Assembly (NCBI RefSeq): GCF_000318095.2
Contig: NZ_KB290717.1
Coordinates: forward strand, 518,838 to 582,837
Reading direction: 5' to 3'
Origin: Alloprevotella sp. oral taxon 473 str. F0040
GTDB lineage: Bacteria > Bacteroidota > Bacteroidia > Bacteroidales > Bacteroidaceae
DNA length: 64,000 bases
The position numbers were made by a program, and so were the translations under genes. Numbering within the stretch: position 1 is the first letter of the stretch; each line of letters starts with the position of its first letter. The notes below the pieces were generated by a model. That model saw only the letters and a program-made list of their open reading frames with translations. It was not told the DNA's origin and did no database searches. Of the stretch, positions 42,067 through 51,299 are shown piece by piece.

Positions 42067-43314
42067 ATGTGGCACGACATTTTCATACGACTCCAACAAA
42101 ACAAGCTCCGCACTGCGCTCACAGGCTTGAGTGTGTCGGTGGGTATCTTTCTGCTCATCGTCCTCCTCGGAGCAGGGAATGGACTGATTCATGCCTTTAA
42201 TCACAACAATCAGATGTTTAGCACCGATGCTATATCCATCTACCCGGGCTATACATCTAAACCCTTCAAAGGTTGGAAAGAAGATCGCAACATTAAATTT
42301 GACAACATAGACGTTGACAATACAGCGATAGTGGCAAAGAGCAAGGTGAAGTCTACTGCTGGTAAACTAACTAGCTCAGAAAAAACAGCTTCTGCACACC
42401 AACATTATTTCAAAACAACCCTATACGGACAATCTCCTGAAGCCTACAACATAGAACGATTATCCCTCGCAAAGGGACGATATATCAATGAACTAGACCT
42501 CAAAGAGCAACGTAAAGTGGTGGTGATACCCGACTATAGTGCAGAAGAAACATTCGGCAGCATTGAGGCAGCTATTGGCGACTATCTGAACGTCGACTCT
42601 GTGTCCTACCAAGTGGTGGGAGTGCTAGAGTCGAATGGTAATAAAGGACAGAGCCGATGCCATATCCCTTTTACCACATATCGTACCATCTTTCACTCGG
42701 GCTTTGATGTTCCAGAAATTGTGGTACAAACATATAAACCTGAAGAGGATGAATCTTTTGAGGTTTTGAGAGCGGCATGGTGTAAGAGTTTGGGTGCTCG
42801 CCATGATTTCGCAGAAGACGACGAAAGTGCAGTGTGGATATCCAGTGTTGCTCAAGGAGCAAAAGAGCAAAATTTAGCTTTGACGATGCTCGAACGTGCA
42901 TTGTGGGTGGTCGGGTTGCTCACGCTGATGAGTGGTGTGGTGAGTATTTCTAACATTATGCTCATCACCGTAAAAGAAAGGACTAAAGAATTTGGTATCC
43001 GCAAAGCTCTGGGTGCACGTCCCTGGGCGATACTTCGCGGTGTACTCGCAGAAAGTGTAATCATCACGCTATTCTTTGGCTACATCGGTCTTGTAGCTGG
43101 AATTGCTGCCACCGAATGGATGAATGTAGTGTCAGGGCAACAAGTCACTGAATTTCTCAATTTCAGATTCTACACCTTCCTTGACCCTACGATTAACATG
43201 AGCGTTGCCTTCTCTGCTTTGTTGACACTCATCATCGCTGGACTCTTGGCAGGTTTCTTCCCTGCACGACGAGCGGTAAAAATCAAGCCTATTACGGCAC
43301 TCAATGCCAAATAA
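42067..43314 (+). CDS. FtsX-like (MacB) permease, first of two
   Basis: A 415-residue protein with the MacB layout: one N-terminal helix (about 19-38, LRTALTGLSVSVGIFLLIVLLGAG), a large periplasmic domain, then three C-terminal helices with the FtsX signature LMSGVVSISNIMLITVKERTKEFGIRKALGARP (about 290-325). It couples periplasmic motion to ATP hydrolysis by the ATPase encoded just upstream. It is followed after 29 bases by a second, related permease, so the pump may be heterodimeric. Confidence 0.93.
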   Translation: MWHDIFIRLQQNKLRTALTGLSVSVGIFLLIVLLGAGNGLIHAFNHNNQMFSTDAISIYPGYTSKPFKGWKEDRNIKFDNIDVDNTAIVAKSKVKSTAGKLTSSEKTASAHQHYFKTTLYGQSPEAYNIERLSLAKGRYINELDLKEQRKVVVIPDYSAEETFGSIEAAIGDYLNVDSVSYQVVGVLESNGNKGQSRCHIPFTTYRTIFHSGFDVPEIVVQTYKPEEDESFEVLRAAWCKSLGARHDFAEDDESAVWISSVAQGAKEQNLALTMLERALWVVGLLTLMSGVVSISNIMLITVKERTKEFGIRKALGARPWAILRGVLAESVIITLFFGYIGLVAGIAATEWMNVVSGQQVTEFLNFRFYTFLDPTINMSVAFSALLTLIIAGLLAGFFPARRAVKIKPITALNAK

Positions 43315-43343
43315 AAATCCCCTATCCTCCTAAATTCAAGACT

Positions 43344-44597
43344 ATGACTATCTTTGATCTCGACAAATGGTCTGAAATCTGGCAAACCCTGAGTCGCAAC
43401 AAATCGCGCTCCTTGCTCACTGCCTTCGGAGTATTTTGGGGCATCTTTATGCTCACAATCCTCATGGGTGGTAGCAATGGTTTTCGAGCTATACTAGAAG
43501 CCAACTTCAATGGTTTTGCACAAAACTCGTATTTCTTCATGCCGGGAAAAACGACAAAGCCCTATAAGGGATTCCAAGTAGACCGCTCTTGGATGTTGCA
43601 CTTGAGCGATGTGGACGCGCTCCCCAAACAAGTGCCAGGGGTGAAACTCGCTACGCCTATGGTGTTGGGGCTCTTCACAGAAATGACCCACAAGCAACAT
43701 AAGGAGAATGTATCTCTGAAAGGAGTATATCCCAACTATGATCAAATTGAAAATCCTCACATCGTGATGGGGCGCTTCATTCAGATGGCAGATGTGATGA
43801 ATCAGCGACGTGTATGTGTGCTCAGTAAAAACATTGCATCGCGACTCTTTCCCAACGACCCTAACCCTCTAGGAAAGTACGTACAATCTGGTGGTATGTA
43901 TCTGCAAGTGGTGGGGGTGTCTCACATCATCAGTAATTTTGGTGTGGGTGGGAATAGCAGCTATTCGGTGTTTATCCCTTTCTCTGTAGCTCAAAACTTA
44001 ACGAAATCGGGCAATGACATCGCTATTATCGGAGTGGTGGTGAAAGATAATGTGTCAATCAGCAGTATTCAACCACAAATGGAAAGATTTTTCTGTGAAC
44101 GACACTCTGTGGATCCTACAGACACCGCAGCCTATATGAGCATCAACATGGAATCAATGTTTCAAATGGTGACAGCGCTGTTTTCGGGCATCAACATCCT
44201 TGTATGGCTCATTGGTGTCGGCACCTTGCTCTCTGGCGCCATTGGTATCTCCAACATTATGATGGTAGTCGTGAAAGAGCGCACTACAGAAATCGGTATT
44301 CGCCGCGCCATCGGTGCCAAACCACACGACATTCTCTCTCAAATTATGACAGAGAGCGTGGTCATTACTCTGCTTGCTGGCATAGGAGGCATCATTATAT
44401 CGGTGTGGATTTTGAGCGGTATAGACATAGCTGCACATTCTATGACGGAATCTTACCCAAGTGGCGGATTCTTCATCAGCTTCCCAGTAGCGGTTGGAGC
44501 ATTGTTTGCCCTTTCCTTCATTGGGGTTTTAGCAGGCATAGCTCCTTCGCTTCGAGCACTTGCCATCAAACCTATTGATGCTATCCGCGATGAATAA
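43344..44597 (+). CDS. FtsX-like (MacB) permease, second of two
   Basis: A 417-residue paralogue of the preceding permease with the same four-helix plan and the same signature, GTLLSGAIGISNIMMVVVKERTTEIGIRRAIGAKPHDI (about 290-327). The N-terminal WQTLSRNKSRSLLTAFGVFWGIFMLTILMGGSNGF is the cytoplasm-to-membrane segment. Two tandem FtsX permeases in one operon with a single ATPase suggest an asymmetric transporter. Confidence 0.93.
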   Translation: MTIFDLDKWSEIWQTLSRNKSRSLLTAFGVFWGIFMLTILMGGSNGFRAILEANFNGFAQNSYFFMPGKTTKPYKGFQVDRSWMLHLSDVDALPKQVPGVKLATPMVLGLFTEMTHKQHKENVSLKGVYPNYDQIENPHIVMGRFIQMADVMNQRRVCVLSKNIASRLFPNDPNPLGKYVQSGGMYLQVVGVSHIISNFGVGGNSSYSVFIPFSVAQNLTKSGNDIAIIGVVVKDNVSISSIQPQMERFFCERHSVDPTDTAAYMSINMESMFQMVTALFSGINILVWLIGVGTLLSGAIGISNIMMVVVKERTTEIGIRRAIGAKPHDILSQIMTESVVITLLAGIGGIIISVWILSGIDIAAHSMTESYPSGGFFISFPVAVGALFALSFIGVLAGIAPSLRALAIKPIDAIRDE

Positions 44598-44660
44598 GAC
44601 CCTTTTAGCACTACCTCATTCTTTCCTCATATTCCTAATAACAAGTTATATTCTTGCATC

Positions 44661-45776
44661 ATGAAAAAAGCTATTAAAATCATTGGTCTCATTCTTCTTG
44701 GAGTGATTTTTATTGGCACCTTTGTCTTCCTCTACAATAAGACGCAAAAGAAAGAAGCAACTTTTGAAGAGATTGCTCCTGCCTACAACAACCTTCAACG
44801 CACCACCGTGGCAACAGGCACGATAGAACCGCGCAACGAAGTGGACATTAAACCACAGATTTCTGGCATCGTGGCAGAACTCTACAAAGAAGCTGGACAG
44901 TCGGTGAAAAAAGGAGAGCTGATAGCGCGTGTGAAAGTGATTCCAGACATGAGTTCGCTCAACTCTGCAGAAAATCGCGTGCGATTGGCTCAACTGAACT
45001 TGGCACAAGCTCAACGCGACTACAACCGCAACAAACAACTCCACGATCAGCAGCTCATTTCTACCGAAGAGATGGAGAAATCGCACTTGGCGCTTCGTCA
45101 AAACAAAGAAGAATTGGCGAACGCAACAGAGGCACTGCAGATTCTTAAAGAAGGTGTGAGCCGCTCTATGGCAGCACAATCCACAACTTTGGTTCGTTCT
45201 ACGATTGATGGCATCATCCTTAATGTCCCTGTGAAAGTGGGTAACTCGGTAATTATGAGCAACACCTTCAACGAAGGTACAACGATTGCGACGGTGGCAA
45301 ACATGAAAGACTTGCTCTTCAAAGGCACCATTGACGAAACAGAAGTGGCTTTACTCACTAATGGAATGTCCATGGACATCTCCGTCGGTGCTTTGCCCGA
45401 TGCTACGTTGTCTGCAAAGCTGGAATTCATCGCTCCTAAAGTGAGCGCTGGCACCCAAAGTAATCAGTTTGAAATCAAGGGAGCTATTGCCCCCAACAGT
45501 GGTCATCAGCTCCGCGCTGGCTATAGTGCCAACGCTACCATCGTATTGGAGGCACGCAAACACGTGCTCACAGTGCCCGAAAGTGCGATTGTTCACGAGA
45601 ACAACAAGACCGTAGTTTATGTGGTGACAAGCAAGCCAGGCGCTGTTCCTCAAACATTTGAACGTCGCGAGGTGACTGTTGGCTTGTCCGATGGCGTAAA
45701 CATTGAGATTCTCAAAGGACTCACCACCAAAGACCGTGTGCGCGGCAACCAACAAGAAGCAACCACTGACAAATAA
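44661..45776 (+). CDS. HlyD/MacA-family periplasmic adaptor protein
   Basis: A 371-residue adaptor. An uncleaved N-terminal membrane helix (about 7-24, IIGLILLGVIFIGTFVFL) is followed by a biotinyl-lipoyl-like half (KPQISGIVAELYKEAGQSVKKGELIARVK), a long coiled-coil hairpin (about 100-175) that reaches toward TolC, the second lipoyl half (STIDGIILNVPVKVGNSV) and a beta-barrel. The C-terminal domain (VYVVTSKPGAVPQTFERREVTVGLSDGVNIEILKGL) is typical of RND/MacA adaptors. It joins the ABC permeases to the TolC-like channel encoded next. Confidence 0.94.
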   Translation: MKKAIKIIGLILLGVIFIGTFVFLYNKTQKKEATFEEIAPAYNNLQRTTVATGTIEPRNEVDIKPQISGIVAELYKEAGQSVKKGELIARVKVIPDMSSLNSAENRVRLAQLNLAQAQRDYNRNKQLHDQQLISTEEMEKSHLALRQNKEELANATEALQILKEGVSRSMAAQSTTLVRSTIDGIILNVPVKVGNSVIMSNTFNEGTTIATVANMKDLLFKGTIDETEVALLTNGMSMDISVGALPDATLSAKLEFIAPKVSAGTQSNQFEIKGAIAPNSGHQLRAGYSANATIVLEARKHVLTVPESAIVHENNKTVVYVVTSKPGAVPQTFERREVTVGLSDGVNIEILKGLTTKDRVRGNQQEATTDK

Positions 45777-45831
45777 ATCTAATGGTCGCTCATATTCTTA
45801 AGGTTTCATCCCTCATACACTAGTCTCGATT

Positions 45832-47139
45832 ATGAAGAAAATCATATTTATGCTCCTCACTGCAGGCTTTCCGCTAATGGTTGGCGCGCAAACCCTCACG
45901 TTGCGCCAATGCATAGACCTCGCTGTGGCACGCAATGTCAGTGTACGACAAGCGCAAGTGGGACAACAGCAGCAAAAGATAGCCTTGGAGTCTGCCAAAC
46001 AAGCTAGACTTCCCCAAGTGGGCGGTAGTTTTAACCAAAATCTATCGCTCGGACGCGGACTCACCGCCAACAACACCTATGATACCCGCAACACCTACTC
46101 TTCTTCCTTGGGAGTACATGCCGATATGCCACTCTTTACGGGCTTTCGTATTGGCAACGAGCGCAAACGCGCAGAACTCAATCTGAAAGCAGCCACAGCA
46201 GATATCGAACGACTGAGTGAAAGCCTGGGATTGCAAGTGACACAAGCCTACTTCCAAGTGCTCTACCAACAAGAATTGCTGCAACAAGCAAAGACCAACT
46301 TGCAGCTATCTCAACTCCAAGAGAGTCGTCTTATTGGTCTGATTCAGGCAGGGAAGGCGGCACAAGTGGAACTCAGTGAGGCACAATCGCGAGTGGCGCA
46401 AGACCAAGCCTCTATTGTGCAAGAAGAGAGTCAATATAACTTGGCATTACTCGAACTCTCCCAACTGCTTGAGTTCTCCACACCAGACAGTTTGCACATT
46501 GCTTCGCCTGCTTCTCTACAACTTCCTCATCTGCCAGAAAGTGCCGATGCAGTGTTTGCACTCGCACTTCCCCAGCGTCCTGCACTGCAAGTGGCAAAAC
46601 TTCGCACAGAAGCTGCAGAAATGGGAGTGAAGGTGGCACGTTCGGGTTATCTTCCTACCCTTTCCCTCTCTGCTGGTCTGGGCACTAATTACTACAATAC
46701 TTCGGGATTCACAAACGAAGCATTCAATAGACAGATTCGCAACAACTTCGCTTCCTCTCTTGCACTCTCACTCAGCATCCCCATCTTTGATCGATACAGC
46801 ACGCGCAATAGTGTGAAACAGGCAAAGCTCGAAGTGGTGAATCAACAACTGGAGGAAGAAAATCTCAAAAAAACGCTGTATAAAGAGATTCAAAACGCAT
46901 ATTACAACGCTGTTGCAGCACAACAAAAGTGGACTGCTGCCAAGACAGCAGAACAAGCTTCAGAAATGAGTCTCAACCTTGTGACAAAGAAATATGAAGC
47001 AGGGAAAGCCAATGGCACCGAATATGATGAAGCGCGCAAAAAACATACTAATGCAGCAACTCAACGCCTCACTGCTTACTACGACTATCTTTTCCGCACC
47101 AAAATCTTAGACTTCTATGCTGGAGAACCTTTACAATAG
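45832..47139 (+). CDS. TolC-family outer-membrane efflux protein
   Basis: A 435-residue exported channel. The signal peptide ends near VGAQ (residue 20), followed by TLRQCIDLAVARNVSVRQAQ, the first OEP repeat, then long coiled-coil helices and a second OEP repeat (FALALPQRPALQVAKLRTEAAEMGVKVARSGYLPTLSLSAG). These form the beta-barrel and the alpha-helical tunnel across the periplasm. It completes the tripartite pump; its terminator is in array B (47277-47316). Confidence 0.94.
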   Translation: MKKIIFMLLTAGFPLMVGAQTLTLRQCIDLAVARNVSVRQAQVGQQQQKIALESAKQARLPQVGGSFNQNLSLGRGLTANNTYDTRNTYSSSLGVHADMPLFTGFRIGNERKRAELNLKAATADIERLSESLGLQVTQAYFQVLYQQELLQQAKTNLQLSQLQESRLIGLIQAGKAAQVELSEAQSRVAQDQASIVQEESQYNLALLELSQLLEFSTPDSLHIASPASLQLPHLPESADAVFALALPQRPALQVAKLRTEAAEMGVKVARSGYLPTLSLSAGLGTNYYNTSGFTNEAFNRQIRNNFASSLALSLSIPIFDRYSTRNSVKQAKLEVVNQQLEEENLKKTLYKEIQNAYYNAVAAQQKWTAAKTAEQASEMSLNLVTKKYEAGKANGTEYDEARKKHTNAATQRLTAYYDYLFRTKILDFYAGEPLQ

Positions 47140-47214
47140 AGGATAAACAATGCAATCTCTTTAGCATGAAATGACACAAAGTCACACTAGGACCATAAGA
47201 ACAGATCTTCCCTT

Positions 47215-47307
47215 TCTCGGAGAATTAAGTAACAAATCTCCGAGGTTAGTATGAAAATCTCCTACTTTTTTCAGATAATCTCCGAGTTTTCAATAGAAAT
47301 CTCGGAG
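47215..47307. repeat. 21-bp phased repeat array B, with terminator
   Basis: Copies start at 47215 (TCTCGGAG), 47237 (TCTCCGAG), 47258 (TCTCCTAC), 47279 (TCTCCGAG) and 47300 (TCTCGGAG); spacings are 22, 21, 21 and 21 bases. First and last are in reverse-core form, so the last two form a hairpin. The sequence to 47501 otherwise holds a -7 box and no gene. Confidence 0.75.
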
Positions 47308-47316
47308 ATTTTTTTT
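47277..47316 (+). terminator. Terminator of the efflux operon
   Basis: Arms AATCTCCGAG (47277-47286) and CTCGGAGATT (47301-47310) pair perfectly with a 14-base loop and are followed by a T run. The stem is formed from two repeat units of array B. Confidence 0.8.
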
Positions 47317-47420
47317 TGCATAGAGCGCATAAACATAAAAATCACAGCGATTCATCTCGAAAAGTATAGACATTATGTAGAAAAAGGAAAGAGGTTAATC
47401 TTAATATCAAATAAAATGCT

Positions 47421-47428
47421 TATCTTTG
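47421..47428 (+). promoter_or_regulatory. -7 box upstream of nagB
   Basis: TATCTTTG matches TAnnTTTG. The predicted leader to the nagB start codon (47501) is about 65 bases. Confidence 0.65.
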
Positions 47429-47500
47429 TATGGTCAATAAGACAACCGACCTTGTCGATAATTATTTCAATAAAAACAACATACATACTTTCTTTCAACC

Positions 47501-48292
47501 ATGAGAGTTATTATCGAACCCGATTACGCTAAATTGTCACAATGGGCTGCTGACTACGTTGTAAACAAAATCAATGCAGCAAAGCCTACAGCTGAAAAAC
47601 CTTTCGTTTTGGGATTGCCCACTGGCTCTAGCCCTATGGGCATGTACAAAGCCATCGTCAAGGCTTATCAAGAAGGTCGCGTAAGCTTCAAACACGTTGT
47701 AACCTTCAACATGGATGAATACGTAGGTCTTCCCGAAGATCACCCTGAAAGCTACCACACTTTCATGGCCAACAACCTCTTCAACCACATCGATTGCCCC
47801 AAGGAAAATGTACACCTCCTCAATGGTAACGCAGAAGATTTGGCAGCGGAATGCGCTCGCTACGAACAAATGATTGCTGACTTTGGTGGTATCGATCTCT
47901 TCCTCGGTGGCATTGGCCCTGATGGTCACATTGCTTTTAACGAGCCTTTCTCTTCGCTCAACAGCCTTACACGTGAGAAGACACTTACCACAGACACTCG
48001 CATTGCTAACAGCCGATTCTTCGGTGGTGATCCTAATGCAGTGCCTGCCACTGCACTCACTGTCGGTGTAGGCACAGTGATGGCTGCTAAGGAAGTACTC
48101 ATCCTCTGCAATGGCCACAATAAGGCTCGCGCTTTGCAAGCTGCCATCGAAGGTCCAGTGTGTCAAGCTTGGACAATCTCAGCTCTGCAAACTCACCCTC
48201 ACGGCATTATCGTGTGTGATGAGGCTGCTTGCGAAGAACTTAAAGTGGGTACCTACAAGTATTTCAAAGATATCGAAAAAGATAACTTGTAA
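47501..48292 (+). CDS. nagB: Glucosamine-6-phosphate deaminase
   Basis: A 263-residue enzyme converting glucosamine-6-phosphate to fructose-6-phosphate and ammonia, the step after NagA. The family pattern is clear: [15 protein letters not shown] (about 39-53), [22 protein letters not shown] (about 68-89) with the catalytic Asp, [18 protein letters not shown] with the catalytic His (about 137-154), and [16 protein letters not shown] (about 187). The length is right for the E. coli type. It is a single-gene unit with a terminator at 48325. Confidence 0.97.
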   Translation: MRVIIEPDYAKLSQWAADYVVNKINAAKPTAEKPFVLGLPTGSSPMGMYKAIVKAYQEGRVSFKHVVTFNMDEYVGLPEDHPESYHTFMANNLFNHIDCPKENVHLLNGNAEDLAAECARYEQMIADFGGIDLFLGGIGPDGHIAFNEPFSSLNSLTREKTLTTDTRIANSRFFGGDPNAVPATALTVGVGTVMAAKEVLILCNGHNKARALQAAIEGPVCQAWTISALQTHPHGIIVCDEAACEELKVGTYKYFKDIEKDNL

Positions 48293-48324
48293 TAGTTGAT
48301 TTTTATCCTCTATTTCATGATTTC

Positions 48325-48378
48325 TCAACGTGTCCTTGCTCCCTATTTGATGAAACGGAGCAAAGACACGTTGATCTT
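48325..48378 (+). terminator. Terminator of nagB
   Basis: Arms TCAACGTGTCCTTGCTCC (48325-48342) and GGAGCAAAGACACGTTGA (48357-48374) pair with one mismatch around a 14-base loop, followed by TCTTTT. Confidence 0.85.
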
Positions 48379-48582
48379 TTAGAGCCAAACTATCGAGATT
48401 CAAGGCTTTATATTTCATTTTTACTTCACCATTTACCTCTCAGGGCTTACATCTATTCTTCATAGAATGTAAAGCCAAGGAAGATAGTAGAAGAGAAACA
48501 TAAAGAATCCTTTAGAATCTTTGATTCTTACGCATTGTAGGCCTTTAACGGCGCAGCAATATCCATCACTTATTCCATAGAC

Positions 48583-49794
48583 ATGCACCCTATTCATTTG
48601 ATGCCTAAACCAGCTGGTTCGGCTTGCAACTTGGACTGCACCTACTGCTATTACCTCGAGAAACAAAAGCTCTATGCTGCATCAGGCAAACAAGAGATGA
48701 GCGACGAACTTCTCGAAAAGTATATCCATGATTATATCGCAGCTCAACCCACAAACAATGTTCTCTTCACTTGGCACGGTGGAGAACCCTTGGTGCGCCC
48801 CATGAGTTTCTATGATCGTGCTCTGCGTTTACAAGAGAAGCATGCGCAAGGAAAGACGATAGAAAATGCTCTCCAAACAAATGGAACTCTACTTACACTC
48901 GACTGGTGTAACTTCCTTAAAAGCAACAACTTTCTTGTCGGCATCTCCATAGATGGAACACAAGAGATGCATGACCACTATAGACTCTCTCGCTCTGGTC
49001 GTGGCACTTGGAAACAAGTAATGCGTGGAGTGGAACTATTGCAACGATGTGGCGTAGACTGGAACGCCATGGCAGTTGCGAATGATTTTAATACTCAAGA
49101 TCCATTAGCTTTCTATCATTTTTTCAAGTCGATAGGTTGCGACTATTTACAGTTTACCCCTATTGTGGAACGCATCTATCGACATCCCGATGGAAGACTT
49201 CTAGCTTCTCCTATCGAGGGATTGACAACAGCCGAGATGGCTCCTTTCAGCGTTTCACCTAAAGCGTGGGGTATTTTTTTAACGACCATTTTTGATGAGT
49301 GGGTGCGCCATGATGTGGGAGAGTTTTTTGTACAAATTTTTGATTCTACCTTAGCAGGATGGATGGGTGTGCCCGGAAGTCTGTGTACAATGGCAGAGAC
49401 CTGTGGACATGCCACTGCCATGGAACACAATGGCGATGTCTATGCCTGTGATCACTATGTATTTCCGGAGTTTAAACTAGGGAATATCATGCAACAAACG
49501 TTGGAATCAATGGTATTCAGCACTGAACAAAAAGAGTTTGGAGAGAATAAACGAAGACTACTCACTCAGCAATGCAAAACTTGCGAATGGAGATTTGCTT
49601 GCAATGGTGACTGCCCTCGCACCCGATTTACACAAAGTCAAGAAGGAGAATGGGGACATCCCTATTTGTGCGCTGGATGGCAACATTATTTTCACCATGT
49701 AGCCCCTTACATGGATTTCATGAAACGTCAACTCCAAGCGAATCTACCTCCAGCCAATATCATGAACATCCTTGCTAAGCAAGGAAAACTATAG
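48583..49794 (+). CDS. Radical SAM enzyme, anaerobic sulfatase maturase-like (AslB/anSME)
   Basis: A 403-residue radical SAM protein. The first cluster is CNLDCTYCYYLEK (Cys15, 19, 22). The C-terminal SPASM region has CKTCEWRFACNGDCPRTRF and further Cys residues (about 330-350), which bind auxiliary clusters. This matches anaerobic sulfatase-maturing enzymes, which convert an active-site Cys or Ser of sulfatases to formylglycine. No sulfatase gene lies in the window, so the target is elsewhere. The region 48379-48582 contains no gene I can support. Confidence 0.88.
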   Translation: MHPIHLMPKPAGSACNLDCTYCYYLEKQKLYAASGKQEMSDELLEKYIHDYIAAQPTNNVLFTWHGGEPLVRPMSFYDRALRLQEKHAQGKTIENALQTNGTLLTLDWCNFLKSNNFLVGISIDGTQEMHDHYRLSRSGRGTWKQVMRGVELLQRCGVDWNAMAVANDFNTQDPLAFYHFFKSIGCDYLQFTPIVERIYRHPDGRLLASPIEGLTTAEMAPFSVSPKAWGIFLTTIFDEWVRHDVGEFFVQIFDSTLAGWMGVPGSLCTMAETCGHATAMEHNGDVYACDHYVFPEFKLGNIMQQTLESMVFSTEQKEFGENKRRLLTQQCKTCEWRFACNGDCPRTRFTQSQEGEWGHPYLCAGWQHYFHHVAPYMDFMKRQLQANLPPANIMNILAKQGKL

Positions 49795-49810
49795 GGTTTC
49801 TCCTGTTGGG

Positions 49811-49842
49811 TTTGGCAGAATGAAGAATAAATGCTAAATTTG
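49811..49842 (+). promoter_or_regulatory. Promoter of the 49941-51231 genes
   Basis: TTTG (49811-49814) and TAAATTTG (49835-49842) are separated by 20 bases, matching the two-part Bacteroidetes consensus (TTTG, 19-21 bases, TAnnTTTG). It is the best full promoter in the window. Confidence 0.65.
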
Positions 49843-49940
49843 CAGGAAGATATAAAGGCGTTTTTCATAAGAATCGCTCTAACTATTGGATTATCAATGA
49901 AACAACGAGCATTTTTTAATGCTCTTCAAGCTACAACCCT

Positions 49941-50579
49941 ATGGGAATTTTCTCTAAATTCTTTGGTAGCTCCAAGAAAAGCGTACAAGATCAAGGCTGG
50001 CGCGTGGGAGGTACCGAGGATTTCATGACACTCATCCGTGTATATTATCAAGCCGTCATGGCTTCGTCTTTCGGACTTCGAGATCTCCGTGCTTTACCAG
50101 ACCTCAGAGTTTTCAAGCAAACACTTAAAGTGCAGACTCTCAACAACAAAATTGGTCTAGCAGAAAAGAGTAAGTGCAAGAAAATGATGAACGAGATTTA
50201 TGGTATCTCCGACAGTTTTTTCAAAGAAATTGATGAAAGTATCAAGCGTCGTTGCAGAAATGTAAATGATATGCAAACCTATCTTTTTCAGTTTCAAGGA
50301 TTCACCCAAGAACTTATGATGCTCATGGGCAATCTTATGAATTGGAAATTTCGCCTTCCTTCTTTCTTGCGCGGAGCATTGCGTAATCTTACAGAAAAAT
50401 CTGTACGTGATATTTTCACTAAAAACTCTTGGAGCGATGCAAGTGTGCAAAAAGCCGTGATGAATGTGCGTAGCTATCAAGCGCAATTGGGATATTCACA
50501 AGCGTGGATGACCGAATTTGTCTACAATGTGCTGATGCTCGCCAAGAAAGAGCCAAAGACCGACAATAAAGATGCGTAA
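49941..50579 (+). CDS. Conserved-type hypothetical protein upstream of zapA
   Basis: A 212-residue soluble protein starting MGIFSKFFGSSKKSV. It is rich in predicted helices, with a basic N-terminus and a long amphipathic middle (LMGNLMNWKFRLPSFLRGALRNLTEKSVRDIF). I recognise no domain. The three genes 49941, 50620 and 50932 are closely spaced on one strand before rny. Since the third is the cell-division protein ZapA, a role near division or the envelope is plausible but unproven. Confidence 0.65.
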   Translation: MGIFSKFFGSSKKSVQDQGWRVGGTEDFMTLIRVYYQAVMASSFGLRDLRALPDLRVFKQTLKVQTLNNKIGLAEKSKCKKMMNEIYGISDSFFKEIDESIKRRCRNVNDMQTYLFQFQGFTQELMMLMGNLMNWKFRLPSFLRGALRNLTEKSVRDIFTKNSWSDASVQKAVMNVRSYQAQLGYSQAWMTEFVYNVLMLAKKEPKTDNKDA

Positions 50580-50619
50580 ACTTTGGCAAGAGTATTCATT
50601 GAAGGATTCATGACTGCCT

Positions 50620-50913
50620 ATGACTGCCGAAGAAGAAAAGATTTTACATCAATTTGAAGCACGAGTGCGCCAACTCATCAACAAGCACAAAGAAGTTCTT
50701 GCACATAATGACGAGTTGAACCAGGCTTTGAATGAAGAAAAATCCCGTGCACAAGAATTGGAACAGCGTATTGCTACATTAGAGCAGCAATATGCCAATC
50801 TCAAAATGGCCAAAATGATAGAAATCACAACGGCCGAAAACCAAGCTGCACAGAAGCGAATCAACAAGCTCATTCGAGAAATTGATAAGTGCATAGCTTT
50901 GCTCAATGTGTAG
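50620..50913 (+). CDS. Small coiled-coil protein
   Basis: A 97-residue protein starting MTAEEEKILHQFEARV. It is almost entirely a heptad coiled coil (about 10-75; EEEKSRAQELEQRIATLEQQYANLKMAK), with a short C-terminal helix containing AAQKRINKLIREIDKCIALLNV. It is immediately upstream of zapA (gap of 18 bases), which suggests a ZapB-like or division-associated partner, although coiled coils alone do not prove this. Confidence 0.6.
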   Translation: MTAEEEKILHQFEARVRQLINKHKEVLAHNDELNQALNEEKSRAQELEQRIATLEQQYANLKMAKMIEITTAENQAAQKRINKLIREIDKCIALLNV

Positions 50914-50931
50914 GTTTGACAGTAGATTAAG

Positions 50932-51231
50932 ATGCCAAACACAAGCGACAAATTACAAATCAGACTATTGATTAATAATCAGCCTTATATGTACACTGTG
51001 CTCCGTGAAAAGGAGGAACTCTTTCGTAAGGCGGCTGATTTAATCAACAGCAAATTCAATAAATATCGCACAGCACAGCCTAATCATAGTGCTGAACGCT
51101 ATAGCACTACTGTGCTGGTGGACATAGCTGTGCAACTACTTCAACTGCAACAGGAGAAAAGTGTAGATCCACTCGTGTCTTCGATGAAGCAACTCAACTT
51201 AGAAGTAGAAGAGGTGCTCAATGAAGAATAG
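50932..51231 (+). CDS. zapA: Cell division protein ZapA
   Basis: A 99-residue protein with the ZapA layout: a globular N-terminal region ([38 protein letters not shown]) followed by a helical C-terminus ([40 protein letters not shown]). ZapA binds FtsZ and stabilises the division ring. It is followed by rny after 68 bases. Confidence 0.9.
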   Translation: MPNTSDKLQIRLLINNQPYMYTVLREKEELFRKAADLINSKFNKYRTAQPNHSAERYSTTVLVDIAVQLLQLQQEKSVDPLVSSMKQLNLEVEEVLNEE

Positions 51232-51299
51232 AAAGAGTCGCTAATCTCTCTCGCAATTTTTACCCCGATAACCAACAAGACATAATTCTTTCCACGATA

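Noticed and set aside
49831-50028. ORF of 65 codons before the 49941 gene
   Set aside because: It starts inside the promoter region (49811-49842) and overlaps the 49941 gene in another frame; the encoded peptide has no recognisable features.
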